DNA of 64,000 bases, from the NCBI RefSeq assembly GCF_004361815.1, contig NZ_SNWA01000002.1:3038001-3102000 (forward strand), written 5' to 3'. How positions within the stretch are numbered: position 1 is the first letter of the stretch; each line of letters opens with the position of its first letter. This stretch comes from Paraburkholderia sp. BL10I2N1 (GTDB lineage: Bacteria > Pseudomonadota > Gammaproteobacteria > Burkholderiales > Burkholderiaceae). A model generated the notes under the pieces. The model made no database searches and was not told the DNA's origin. It saw only the letters and a list, made by a program, of their open reading frames with translations. Below are positions 49,899 through 58,644 of the stretch, piece by piece. The translations under genes were made by a program, and so were the position numbers.

Positions 49899-51200
49899 AT
49901 GGACGGACATTCCTTCGATGCCGGACGGCGCCGCTTCGTCACCGTCGCTGCGGGCGGCGCGCTTGCCGCGTCGACGTCGGTGCTGTCGCCGCTGGTATTC
50001 GGCGCAGGCACGCGCACGCTCAAGATCGGCTACGTATCCCCGCAAACAGGTCCACTGGCGCCGTTTGGCGAAGCTGATCGCTTCACGATCCAGCAGATGC
50101 AGACGGTGTTGAAGAACGGCATCGTCATCGGCGGCAAGCCGTATCCGGTATCGATCCTGGTGAAGGACAGCCAGTCGAATCCGAATCGCGCCGGTGAAGT
50201 CGCGAACGATCTGATCCTCAAGGACAAGGTCGACATCATGCTGGTGTCCGGCACGCCTGAAACGGCGAATCCCGTCAGCGACGTCTGCGAGCTGAACGAG
50301 ATGCCGTGTGTGTCGACCGTGGTGCCGTGGCAGCCGTGGTTTTTCGGCAGAAAAGGTGATCCGAAGAAGGGTTTCCGTTTTACGTATCACTTCTTCTGGG
50401 GGCTGGAGGACGTGATCGCCGTCTACACCGGCATGTGGCAATCGGTGCAGACCAATCGCAGCGTGGGCGGCCTGTTTCCGAACGACGGCGACGGCAACGC
50501 ATGGGGCGACGCGAAACTCGGTTTTCCTCCCGTGCTGGCGCAAAAGGGCTTTGCGTTGAAAGACCCTGGCCGCTTTCAGAGCATGACGCAGGACTTCTCC
50601 GCGCAGATTGCATCGTTCAGGCAGGCGAATGCGCAGATCGTGACCGGCGTGGTGATTCCGCCCGATGCGAAGAACTTCCTCGTGCAGGCGCATCAGCAAG
50701 GGTTGAAGCCCAAGGTGATCTCGATCGGCAAGGCACTGCTGTTTCCCACCTCGATCGAGGCGCTCGGCGATCTCGGCGACGGCCTTTCGACCGAAGTGTG
50801 GTGGTCGCCGTCGCATCCGTTCAAATCGTCGCTGACGGGCCAAAGCGCCCGGCAGGTCGCCGACGATTACGAGCGGGCCACATCAAAGCAATGGACCCAG
50901 CCAATCGGCTTCGCACACGCGCTGTTCGAAATCGCAGTCGATGCGTTGAAACGCGCGAAAGACGTCGACTCGAACGAAGCGATTCGCGACGCCGTGGCGT
51001 CGACGAAGCTCGATACGCTGGTCGGGCACGTGGCCTGGGGTAGCGGGCCGGTGAAGAACGTCGCGAAGACACCGCTTGTCGGTGGCCAGTGGCTCAAGGC
51101 ACAGGGACCGGGGAAAAAGCATCCCTTCGATCTGACGATCGTCAACAACCAGCTTGAGCCTTCTGTGCCGCTTGGCGGCCCGCTCAAGCTGATCGCGTGA
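49899..51200 (+). CDS. Liv-type ABC transporter periplasmic binding protein with Tat-like signal
   Basis: Receptor of 433 aa in the branched-chain amino-acid binding family (Peripla_BP_6). The N-terminus has twin arginines in GRRRFVTVAAGGALAAST, a Tat-type signal, instead of the usual Sec signal. The mature part begins LKIGYVSPQTGPLAPFGEAD. Receptors of this group bind aromatic acids and other non-amino-acid ligands as well. CAGGAGAC precedes the ATG. It lies between maleylacetate reductase and the transporter ATPases, so a substrate or precursor of the hydroquinone pathway is the likely ligand. Confidence 0.9.
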   Translation: MDGHSFDAGRRRFVTVAAGGALAASTSVLSPLVFGAGTRTLKIGYVSPQTGPLAPFGEADRFTIQQMQTVLKNGIVIGGKPYPVSILVKDSQSNPNRAGEVANDLILKDKVDIMLVSGTPETANPVSDVCELNEMPCVSTVVPWQPWFFGRKGDPKKGFRFTYHFFWGLEDVIAVYTGMWQSVQTNRSVGGLFPNDGDGNAWGDAKLGFPPVLAQKGFALKDPGRFQSMTQDFSAQIASFRQANAQIVTGVVIPPDAKNFLVQAHQQGLKPKVISIGKALLFPTSIEALGDLGDGLSTEVWWSPSHPFKSSLTGQSARQVADDYERATSKQWTQPIGFAHALFEIAVDALKRAKDVDSNEAIRDAVASTKLDTLVGHVAWGSGPVKNVAKTPLVGGQWLKAQGPGKKHPFDLTIVNNQLEPSVPLGGPLKLIA

Positions 51201-51220
51201 CCTGTGCGTGGAGAACTGCG

Positions 51221-51943
51221 ATGAGTGCTGTGCTGAAACTGACTGGCGTCTCGAAGCGTTACGGGGCGTTGCTGGTGACCGACGATATCAGCTTCGCCGT
51301 CGAACGGGGTGAGACGTACGGCATCCTCGGACCGAACGGCGCCGGCAAGACGACGCTGTTCAATCTCGTCAGCGGCGACGTGCGGCCCGATAAGGGCGGC
51401 GTCGAGTTCGACGGCGCCGACGTCCGGCACCTGCCGCCGCATCGCCGCTGCGCTGCTGGAATCGGCAGGTCGTATCAGGTGCCGCGCCCGTTCGGCGGCA
51501 TGACGGTGTTCGAGAACCTGCTGGTCGGCGCGACCTTCGGCGGCCAGCTGACAGAACATGCCGCCTATGAGGTCTGCATCGACGTCCTCGAACGCACCGG
51601 CCTCAAGGCGCGCGCAAACCAGCTGGCGGGCACGCTTGGGCTGCTCGACCGCAAGCGCCTCGAACTGGCACGCGCACTCGCGACGCAGCCGCAACTGCTG
51701 TTGCTCGACGAGATCGCCGGCGGTTTGACCGAACCGGAGACACATGAACTCGTAGATGAAATTCGCAGCGTAAAGGAGCGCGGCGTGACGATCGTGTGGA
51801 TCGAGCACGTCGTGCATGCCTTGCTCGCGGTGGCCGACCGGCTGCTCGTCATCAACTTCGGCAAGCGGCTCGCCGAAGGCCTGCCTGCCGCTGTGATGGA
51901 CGATCCCGAGGTGCGGCGGGTCTATCTCGGACTGGAGGCATGA
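51221..51943 (+). CDS. Liv-type ABC transporter ATP-binding protein (LivG)
   Basis: Cytoplasmic ATPase of 240 aa. Walker A is GPNGAGKTT, followed by the LivG-type AGIGRSYQVPRPFGGMTVFENLLVGA. The signature is degenerate: GTLGLLDRKRLELARAL, with LGLLDRKR in place of LSGGQ-type residues, as is common in LivG proteins. The Walker B is LLLLDEIAGGLTEPE. GGAG precedes the ATG at 51221. It lies 20 bp after the receptor gene. Confidence 0.92.
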   Translation: MSAVLKLTGVSKRYGALLVTDDISFAVERGETYGILGPNGAGKTTLFNLVSGDVRPDKGGVEFDGADVRHLPPHRRCAAGIGRSYQVPRPFGGMTVFENLLVGATFGGQLTEHAAYEVCIDVLERTGLKARANQLAGTLGLLDRKRLELARALATQPQLLLLDEIAGGLTEPETHELVDEIRSVKERGVTIVWIEHVVHALLAVADRLLVINFGKRLAEGLPAAVMDDPEVRRVYLGLEA

Positions 51944-51945
51944 CC

Positions 51946-52653
51946 ATGTCGGCTCTTCTGGAGGCGCACGCTCTCACTGCGTTCTACGGTGATTTCCAGG
52001 CACTGTTCGGAATCGACGTGACGGTGGCGCAAGGCGAAGTGATTGCGCTGATCGGTTCGAATGGCGCGGGCAAATCGACCTTTCTGAAATCGGTGGCCGG
52101 GCTGCTGCGCTCGCGTGCCGGGCAGATTCTGTACCGCGGTGAGCCGCTTGGCGGGACGGCACCGGAGCATATCGTCGGCAAGGGCATTGCGCTCGTGCCG
52201 GAAGGCCGGCGGCTCTTCGCGAGCCTCACTGTCGAAGAAAACCTCCTGTTAGGCGCGTATAGCAAACGTCCGGGGCGATGGAACCTGCAAACCATCTATG
52301 CGTTGTTCCCGGCGTTGCGCGAGCGCCGCCATCATGCCGCCACTGCGCTCTCGGGTGGCCAGCAGCAGATGGTCGCGATCGGCCGCGCGTTGATGAGCAA
52401 CCCGGACCTGCTGATGTGCGACGAGCTTTCGCTCGGCCTCGCGCCGGTCATCGTGCGCGAGATCTATGCGGCGTTGCCCGCCATTGTGGCCGACGGCATG
52501 AGCGCGATCGTGGTCGAGCAGGACGTGCAGCTCGCGCGCCGCGTGTCATCGCGTTTCTACTGCTTCCAGGAAGGGCGTGTGTCGCTGTCGGGCATATCGG
52601 CCGATGTCTCCGACGAGGCAATCACGCAGGCGTATTTTGGAGCTGTCGCATGA
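51946..52653 (+). CDS. Liv-type ABC transporter ATP-binding protein (LivF)
   Basis: Cytoplasmic ATPase of 235 aa. Walker A GSNGAGKST, the LivF stretch LVPEGRRLFASLTVEENLLLGA, signature LSGGQQQM and Walker B LLMCDELSLGLAP. The ATG at 51946 has GGAGGC eight bases upstream; an ATG at 51940 overlapping the previous stop is too close to that site but cannot be excluded. Confidence 0.92.
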   Translation: MSALLEAHALTAFYGDFQALFGIDVTVAQGEVIALIGSNGAGKSTFLKSVAGLLRSRAGQILYRGEPLGGTAPEHIVGKGIALVPEGRRLFASLTVEENLLLGAYSKRPGRWNLQTIYALFPALRERRHHAATALSGGQQQMVAIGRALMSNPDLLMCDELSLGLAPVIVREIYAALPAIVADGMSAIVVEQDVQLARRVSSRFYCFQEGRVSLSGISADVSDEAITQAYFGAVA

Positions 52654-53516
52654 ATACGGTCATCAATATCGTCGTGCAGGGCGTGCTGCTGGGGGCATTG
52701 TATGGGCTCTTTGCAATGGGGCAGTCGCTCGTATTCGGCGTGATGCGGCTCACCAATACCGCGCACGGCGACTTCATCGTGTTGCTGGTGTTCGTGCTGT
52801 TCGCCCTGACGGCGTTCGCTCATCTGCCGCTTGCCGTTGCGATCGTGTTGTTGCTCGTAATCGCGTTCGGCGCCGGCTACGCGGTGCAATACGCGATTTT
52901 GAACCGGGTTAGCAGCCGCGACCCGCTGCCTTCGCTGATCGTCACCTTCGGGCTGTCGATCGTGATCCAGAACGTGCTGCAGCAGGTGTTTTCCGCAGAC
53001 CCGCGCTCGATTGCCACAGGCAGCTTCGAAGCGAAGAGCATCACCCTCGCGGGCGGCATCACGCTCGGCTATCTGCCGCTTGCCACACTCGCCGCAGCCG
53101 TGGCGCTCGCATTCGCGATGCAGTGGCTGTTCGGCAAAACGCCACTCGGCCGCGCCTTTCGCGCGACCTCGGACGACCGCGAGATCGTTCAGTTGATGGG
53201 CGTCTCGTACCGTCGCACCTATGCGCTGGCGATGGGTATCGCGTTCGTGCTGATCGCGGTGGCCGCCGCACTCTATTCGATGCGCACTGCCGTGTCCCCG
53301 ACAGATGGACCTGCCTTGCTGTTGTATGCCTTCGAGGCGGTGATCATCGGTGGCATGGGCTCGTTCTGGGGAACGTTCGTCGGTGGCATGGCGCTCGGCA
53401 TTGCGCAGCAGGCGGGCTTCTATTTCGACCCCGGCTGGGGCATCTGGCTTGGCCACGTGGTGTTTCTCTGCGTGCTGGTTGCCCGGCCGCAGGGCTTGTT
53501 GCCCAAAACCGCATAG
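52650..53516 (+). CDS. Liv-type ABC transporter permease (LivH)
   Basis: Inner-membrane permease of 288 aa, beginning INIVVQGVLLGALYGLFAMG, with the LivH features DREIVQLMGVSYRRTYALAMG and LLLYAFEAVIIGGMGSFWGT. The ATG overlaps the LivF stop by 4 bp; longer upstream frames run inside livF and are ruled out. The next permease follows after 10 bp. Confidence 0.92.
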   Translation: MNTVINIVVQGVLLGALYGLFAMGQSLVFGVMRLTNTAHGDFIVLLVFVLFALTAFAHLPLAVAIVLLLVIAFGAGYAVQYAILNRVSSRDPLPSLIVTFGLSIVIQNVLQQVFSADPRSIATGSFEAKSITLAGGITLGYLPLATLAAAVALAFAMQWLFGKTPLGRAFRATSDDREIVQLMGVSYRRTYALAMGIAFVLIAVAAALYSMRTAVSPTDGPALLLYAFEAVIIGGMGSFWGTFVGGMALGIAQQAGFYFDPGWGIWLGHVVFLCVLVARPQGLLPKTA

Positions 53517-53526
53517 AGGTGTCGAC

Positions 53527-54618
53527 ATGACCATGCATTTGAACCGACCCGCCTCATCTTTCGAAGTGCACCGTGCGACGCGCGCGAGCAGGGTGGCCGT
53601 GGCCGGATTGCTGATCGTCGCGCTGGCGGTTGCCAGCGCCCCCTGGTGGGCCGGGCGCGATGCGCTGCACGACTTCGTGCAACTCGCGTCGTATCTGGTT
53701 TTCGCAATGATGTGGAATCTGCTCGCCGGATACGGCGGCATGGTGTCGATCGGACAGCAGGCGTTCTTCGGCATCGGCGGCTATGGGATGCTGATACTCT
53801 CGAACTACGGCGGGGTGTCACCATTCGTCGCGGTGCCGCTTGCGGCAGTCGTCGCCACGGTGGTGGCGATCCCGGTGTCGCGGGTGGCGTTCCGTCTGGA
53901 AGGCGGATACTTCGCGATCGGGACATGGGTGATCGCAGAGGTGTTCCGCCTGACGGTGGCGAACGTATCGGTGCTGGGCGGAGGCTCAGGGACGAGTCTA
54001 ACGGCGCTGCAGGACGTGCCGCGTGCGTTGCGGGAGTCGCTTACGCTGTGGCTCGCGCTTGCCATCGTCGCGGCGGCCATCGGTCTGGTGTATGTGTTTC
54101 TGCGCTCCAGAGCCGGCCTCGCGTTGACCGCCATGCGCGACAATGCCGTTGCCGCCAGCAGTCAGGGCGTCGATGTGAAGCGCGCGCGCCTCATCGTTTA
54201 TCTGGTTTCTGCGTGCGGCGCGGCGCTGGCTGGCGGCCTGTACTTTCTCGGCAATCTGCGCATCTCGCCGGATGCCGCGTTCTCCGTGAACTGGACCGCG
54301 TTCGGCATCTTCATCGTGATGATCGGCGGTCTGGGTACGCTTGAAGGGCCGATTATCGGCGCACTGATTTTCTTTGTATTGAACCGGTTTCTGTCCGACT
54401 ATGGCACCTGGTATCTGATCGGGCTCGGAGCGCTGGCTATCGTCGTGACGATGTTTTTTCCACAGGGTCTGTGGGGCTTTGTGTCGAGCCGCTTCGGTCT
54501 GCAATTGTTTCCGGTGGGCCGGCGCGTGGTGTTCGTTGACGCGGACCCGGCGCAGAAACGGTCAACCGGCGGCATGACGGATACCCTCGATACGCCGCAG
54601 GCCACCCACCGTGCATGA
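53527..54618 (+). CDS. Liv-type ABC transporter permease (LivM)
   Basis: Inner-membrane permease of 363 aa. After a polar start of about 20 residues come the helices LIVALAVASAPWW and YLVFAMMWNLLAGYGGMVSIGQQAFFGIGGYG, the LivM signature, then AMRDNAVAASSQGVDVKRAR and VMIGGLGTLEGPIIGALIFF. GAGGT precedes the ATG at 53527. It completes the transporter and is followed 8 bp later by the hydroxyquinol dioxygenase gene, so transport and ring cleavage are in one transcription unit. Confidence 0.92.
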   Translation: MTMHLNRPASSFEVHRATRASRVAVAGLLIVALAVASAPWWAGRDALHDFVQLASYLVFAMMWNLLAGYGGMVSIGQQAFFGIGGYGMLILSNYGGVSPFVAVPLAAVVATVVAIPVSRVAFRLEGGYFAIGTWVIAEVFRLTVANVSVLGGGSGTSLTALQDVPRALRESLTLWLALAIVAAAIGLVYVFLRSRAGLALTAMRDNAVAASSQGVDVKRARLIVYLVSACGAALAGGLYFLGNLRISPDAAFSVNWTAFGIFIVMIGGLGTLEGPIIGALIFFVLNRFLSDYGTWYLIGLGALAIVVTMFFPQGLWGFVSSRFGLQLFPVGRRVVFVDADPAQKRSTGGMTDTLDTPQATHRA

Positions 54619-54626
54619 GGTGACAA

Positions 54627-55490
54627 ATGAGCAGAGAGACAACCCATTCCATTACAGCCACCGTGCTCGATACGTTTTCGGAGTGCACCGACGCTCGCCT
54701 TAAGCAGATCATGACGGCGCTCGTGAAACACCTGCACGCGTTCGCGACCGAGGTCGAGCTGACCGGTGACGAATGGCGCCGCGGCATCGAGTTCCTGACC
54801 GCGACCGGCAACAAGTGCGTCGGCATACGCCAGGAATTCATCCTGCTCTCGGATACGCTAGGGCTGTCGACCCTGGTTGATGCGATCAATCACGGGCGCC
54901 CGGACGAATCCACCGAGACCAGCCTGCTCGGGCCATTTTATCGCGAAGGCGCGAAAGAGGAAGACTTCGGCGCGAACATCGCGCGCACCGACGGCGAACC
55001 GGCGCTGATTCGTGGACGCCTTGTCGACGAAGAGGGCAAAGCGGTGGCCGGCGCGTTGATCGAAGTGTGGGAGACCGCGAACAACGGCATGTACGAAGGC
55101 CAGGACCCCGACCAGCCGGAGAGCAATCTGCGCGGCAAATTCCGCTCGGGACCGAACGGCGAATACGCGTTTCGGACCATCAAGCCGACGAGCTATCCGA
55201 TCCCGACCGATGGCCCTGTCGGGCAAATGCTCCTCGCAACCGGACGTCATCCGATGCGGCCTGCGCACGTGCACTTCCTGATCGAAGCGCCGGGGTACGA
55301 GACGCTGACCACGGCGCTTTTCTCCGCGGGCGATCCGTATGTCCAGTCGGATGCGGTGTTCGGCGTCAAGCCATCGCTCGTGGTCGACTACGTGCCGAAC
55401 GACAATGCGGCGAGCGCAAAAGAGTGGGACTTGCCTGGCCCGTTCTTCGAAGTCGAGCGCGACTTCGTGCTCGTGCGGCAACGCTCCTGA
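54627..55490 (+). CDS. Hydroxyquinol 1,2-dioxygenase (intradiol)
   Basis: Non-heme Fe(III) intradiol dioxygenase of 287 aa that cleaves 1,2,4-trihydroxybenzene to maleylacetate (3-hydroxymuconate tautomer). The iron ligands are Tyr156 in NGMYEGQ, Tyr190 in KPTSYPIP, His214 and His216 in RPAHVHF. The N-terminal linker domain used for dimerisation is present. Catechol dioxygenases share these ligands; the hydroxyquinol call rests on overall similarity and on the maleylacetate reductase in the same cluster. GAGGTG precedes the ATG. Confidence 0.9.
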   Translation: MSRETTHSITATVLDTFSECTDARLKQIMTALVKHLHAFATEVELTGDEWRRGIEFLTATGNKCVGIRQEFILLSDTLGLSTLVDAINHGRPDESTETSLLGPFYREGAKEEDFGANIARTDGEPALIRGRLVDEEGKAVAGALIEVWETANNGMYEGQDPDQPESNLRGKFRSGPNGEYAFRTIKPTSYPIPTDGPVGQMLLATGRHPMRPAHVHFLIEAPGYETLTTALFSAGDPYVQSDAVFGVKPSLVVDYVPNDNAASAKEWDLPGPFFEVERDFVLVRQRS

Positions 55491-55499
55491 GAGGCGGCC

Positions 55500-55868
55500 A
55501 TGAATGCGGTGAGTCTCGAACAGCAGCCCGGCTATCTATGCGCGCTCGACGACATTCCTGACGGCGGCGCGCTCGAAATACCGCTCAGGCAGTTCAGCGG
55601 GCAGGCCGGCGGGCCGGGCATCGTCGTGCTGCGCCGCGGCGATGCCGCCTGGGCCTATCGCAACGTCTGCCCGCACTTTTCGATTCCGCTGAACTACGAG
55701 CCGAACACATTCTGGGCCTACGACGCCGAACTGCTGATGTGCGCGCATCACAGTGCGATGTTTCGCTTCGAGGACGGGATGTGCGTCGACGGGCCATGCG
55801 AGGGCTCGGCGCTGACGCCTGTCCCGATCCGGATCGAGCAGCGAAGGATCTTCGATATCACCGGCTAG
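55500..55868 (+). CDS. Small Rieske [2Fe-2S] protein
   Basis: Soluble protein of 122 aa. The Rieske cluster motif is Cys57-Pro-His59 and Cys81-Ala-His-His84, with a 21-residue interval between the two boxes. It is 9 bp after the hydroxyquinol dioxygenase and ends the operon. A stand-alone Rieske protein usually passes electrons to an oxygenase or keeps a dioxygenase iron reduced. No hydroxylase partner is encoded nearby, so the partner is unknown. Confidence 0.85.
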   Translation: MNAVSLEQQPGYLCALDDIPDGGALEIPLRQFSGQAGGPGIVVLRRGDAAWAYRNVCPHFSIPLNYEPNTFWAYDAELLMCAHHSAMFRFEDGMCVDGPCEGSALTPVPIRIEQRRIFDITG

Positions 55869-55869
55869 C

Positions 55870-56964
55870 CTAAGCCTGCGGCCCTTCGCCGTGCACCACC
55901 GGTAGCCCTGTCTGTTGCCAGAGCAGCATGCCCCCTCGCAGGTTGGCGACACGCGGGAAGCCAGCCTGGCGCAGCATGACCGTCGCCTGGCCCGAACGCA
56001 TCCCGGAGTGACACACGGGGACCACCGGCTGGTCGTTGGGAATTTCCGTCAGGCGGTTCTGGAGTTCGTTCAGTGGAATGAACAGCGCGCCGGGGATGCG
56101 GCCCAGCGGCTCATCCAGTTCCTCGCGCTGACGAACATCGAGCACGTGCACGTCGCCCAGATGCTCGGCAACCCACTCCGGTTCGATTTCGAGCAGTCCG
56201 GCATAGCTCTGCCGCACCGGCCCCCAGTCCGCCGGGCGAGGCACCTCGCCGTTCTCCGGTTTACCCGAACGCAGGTTGGCGGGGACTGCGACGTCGATTT
56301 TCTTGGGGTGCGGCAACTGCATGTTTTCCATGAAGCCGACAAAGTCGCGCTCATCGGCGTGGCCGCCGATGCGCGGGTTGTATGCCCGCTCCTCGGCGAC
56401 GGACGATACGGTCCGGCCGGCATAGTCATGCCCCGGGAAGACGAGGCAGTCGTCGGGCAGGCTGAAGATCTGCGTCGTAATCGAGCGGTAGAGCATAGCC
56501 GCATTGCCTTGCTGGAAATCGCAGCGGCCGGCCCCGCGGATCAGCAGGGCGTCGCCGGTGAAGGCCATGCGCCGGTCGTGGGTGATGTAGGTGAGGCATC
56601 CGATGGTATGCCCAGGCGTGGCGACCACATCCAGGTGCATTTTCCCAAACGTCACCCGGTCGCCATGATCGAGCCGCAGGTCGGCGCCCTGCAACGCATC
56701 GCCGTAGCGTCCGGAGACGCCGATCCTGCATCCGGTGGCTTGCTGCATCAGCCAGGCGCCGGTGACATGGTCGGCGTGGCAATGCGTGTCGAGCGCGGCA
56801 GTCAGTTGCAGCCCGAGTTCCTCTACCAGCGCGCGGTCGCGGGCATGCTGTTCGAACACGGTGTCGATGATCACGGCCTGTCTGCTTTGCCGGTCGCCCA
56901 ACAGGTAGGTATAGGTCGACGACGTTACGTCATACAGTTGTCGAAAGATCAGGTTGCCAAACAT
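55870..56964 (-). CDS. Persulfide dioxygenase-rhodanese fusion (PRF type)
   Basis: Protein of 364 aa with two enzymes in one chain. Residues 1-250 are a metallo-beta-lactamase fold of the ETHE1 persulfide dioxygenase class: HCHADH (61-66), His119, Asp138 and His179. Residues 265-355 are a rhodanese domain with active-site Cys318 in VCHSGMRSG. Such fusions oxidise glutathione persulfide to sulfite and pass sulfur to form thiosulfate, detoxifying sulfide. GGAGGG precedes the ATG. It is convergent with the Rieske gene, with one base between stops. Confidence 0.93.
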   Translation of the reverse strand: MFGNLIFRQLYDVTSSTYTYLLGDRQSRQAVIIDTVFEQHARDRALVEELGLQLTAALDTHCHADHVTGAWLMQQATGCRIGVSGRYGDALQGADLRLDHGDRVTFGKMHLDVVATPGHTIGCLTYITHDRRMAFTGDALLIRGAGRCDFQQGNAAMLYRSITTQIFSLPDDCLVFPGHDYAGRTVSSVAEERAYNPRIGGHADERDFVGFMENMQLPHPKKIDVAVPANLRSGKPENGEVPRPADWGPVRQSYAGLLEIEPEWVAEHLGDVHVLDVRQREELDEPLGRIPGALFIPLNELQNRLTEIPNDQPVVPVCHSGMRSGQATVMLRQAGFPRVANLRGGMLLWQQTGLPVVHGEGPQA

Positions 56965-56975
56965 CAGACCCTCCG

Positions 56976-57015
56976 CGGTCGGCCTGTAGATTGTGCGAAC
57001 ACTCTATGCCGACCG
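56976..57015. promoter_or_regulatory. Inverted repeat in the promoter of the persulfide dioxygenase gene
   Basis: CGGTCGGC (56976-56983) and GCCGACCG (57008-57015) are perfect inverted copies 24 bp apart, 12 bp upstream of the start codon. It could be an operator for a sulfide- or persulfide-sensing repressor or an mRNA leader hairpin. Confidence 0.4.
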
Positions 57016-57053
57016 GGAGGAGGCAGCAAGTGCCGTGGCCCGGCGAATGTGCG

Positions 57054-57767
57054 TTAGTCCCGGTAGTCGAGTTTCGGGTACCAGTTGGCGTCTCGCCCTT
57101 CGGGCGTCATGTCGAGGATGGTCCAGATCGGCATCAGGTCGGGTGCGCCGCGCGGGTCCTGGCCGGGGTCCGCGGTTTCGAAGCCCATTTCACCGCTCCA
57201 GAAGTGACAGATGACGCCGTCGCGACGGGTAAAGACCGTGATGGCCGCGTCGTCGCCGCCGTCTTTGGTCAGCGCATGGTAGTCGCGGCTGTAGCGGCCG
57301 TCGGTATCGGAATAGAGCTTGATATCGCGCCAGCCGCGCTCCTTGCCGAACGCGAGGAGGCGCTCGATGGGCGAGCGCGCGACGACGGCCAGCGCCACGC
57401 GCTGTTCGATGTCGCGCGCTTCACCGTTCCAGGCGCCCAGCAACGACGTGCACATCGGGCAGGGCCGCTCGCGCTGCGGGCCGAACATGAAACTGTAGAC
57501 GACGAGGGTCGGCTTGTCGCCGAAAAGGCCAGCGAGATCGAGCGGGCCGGCTTCGCCCTGGAAGCGGTAGTCGACAGTCACCTTGCCGCCGGGCGGTAGG
57601 GCGCGACGCTGTTCGGCGACACGTTCGATGTGCCGCCGTAGTTCGATTTCTTCGGCGAGCAGTGCGTTGCGTGCGCGGCGGTATGCGTCGCTTTCGTTCG
57701 GGAGGGTCATGCTGTTGCGCCTGGCGAGTTCGGTGGCGGGAACGAAGGGCGGGACGGGTGTCATCAT
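57054..57767 (-). CDS. DUF899 family thioredoxin-like protein
   Basis: Protein of 237 aa in the DUF899 family. The thioredoxin-like core is seen in PTLVVYSFMFGPQRERPCPMCTSLLGAWNG, with the CPMC pair at the usual place of the redox cysteines. The start MMTPVPPFVPATELARRN is typical. AGGAG precedes the ATG. The biochemical role is unsettled; a dithiol reductase or chaperone has been suggested. It follows the glutathione transferase gene on the same strand. Confidence 0.88.
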   Translation of the reverse strand: MMTPVPPFVPATELARRNSMTLPNESDAYRRARNALLAEEIELRRHIERVAEQRRALPPGGKVTVDYRFQGEAGPLDLAGLFGDKPTLVVYSFMFGPQRERPCPMCTSLLGAWNGEARDIEQRVALAVVARSPIERLLAFGKERGWRDIKLYSDTDGRYSRDYHALTKDGGDDAAITVFTRRDGVICHFWSGEMGFETADPGQDPRGAPDLMPIWTILDMTPEGRDANWYPKLDYRD

Positions 57768-57818
57768 CAGTCTCCTGGAGTGGGCGAATCAACGGCGCTC
57801 AATGGTGCTTAGGTGCGC

Positions 57819-58478
57819 TCAATCTCGATCTGGCGCGCCAAGCGGGAATAGCGGGCGATACGGCCGCGCTTCGTTGACGGCGCGTGCAAATGACGGGCGC
57901 TCGAGCAGTCGTTGCCGGTAGGCGATCACGTGCGGGAACGATGGGGCGATGCGATGCGTCCAGTCGGCATAGAACAGCGATGGCGCGGCGCCGCAATCAG
58001 CCAGACTGAAGTCGTCACCGGCCGCCCACTCACGGCCGGCCATGATCCCGTCGAGCCAGCCGTAAGCGGTGTCTAGCATCGCGCGCGCCTCGGCGACGCC
58101 GCGCGCGTCGCGCTCCGACTCCGGGCGCAGGCTGTCGTACACGATCTTCTGCTGCGGCGTCGAGATGTAGTTGTCAAAGAAGCGGTCCATGGTGCGAACG
58201 TCCAGCGCGGCTCGGGCATCCGCGGGCAAAAGCCTCACCGGCCCCGGATGGTGCAGGCCAAGATGCTCGATGATGATGCTCGCCTCGATCACCGTGCGAC
58301 CGGCGTCCACGAGCACGGGAAAGCGCTTGAGCGGCCAAAGCGCGGAGAATTCTTCCACTATTTGCGGGTTATCGTGCGACAGCAGGCGCCACTCGAACGG
58401 CGTGTCGTTTTCGTACAGCGCAACCAGAACCTTTTGACAGTATGAGGAAAAAGGGTGGGCGTAGAGCCTGGGTTTCAT
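57819..58478 (-). CDS. Glutathione S-transferase
   Basis: Cytosolic protein of 219 aa with an N-terminal thioredoxin fold (MKPRLYAHPFSSYCQKVLVALYEND, then RFPVLVDAGRTVIEASIIIEHL, which carries the glutathione-binding Glu-Ala/Ser pair) and an all-helical C-terminal domain. GAGG precedes the ATG. The catalytic residue near Ser11/Ser12/Tyr13 is consistent with bacterial GSTs of the beta- or zeta-like groups; the exact class is not assigned. Confidence 0.92.
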   Translation of the reverse strand: MKPRLYAHPFSSYCQKVLVALYENDTPFEWRLLSHDNPQIVEEFSALWPLKRFPVLVDAGRTVIEASIIIEHLGLHHPGPVRLLPADARAALDVRTMDRFFDNYISTPQQKIVYDSLRPESERDARGVAEARAMLDTAYGWLDGIMAGREWAAGDDFSLADCGAAPSLFYADWTHRIAPSFPHVIAYRQRLLERPSFARAVNEARPYRPLFPLGAPDRD

Positions 58479-58644
58479 CGGGTTTTACCTCAGTGGAAAA
58501 GGAGGCACAGCCGTGCCTGAAGGAGGCGTTCCATGCAGAGGGAGCCGGCTGGAAGCACCGCTTTACCTGACGACGAACGAGCCCGGACGAAATCGACATC
58601 CGGCTGGGAATATTTTTGGAGCGGCTTCCGCTGCACGCCTGGCC

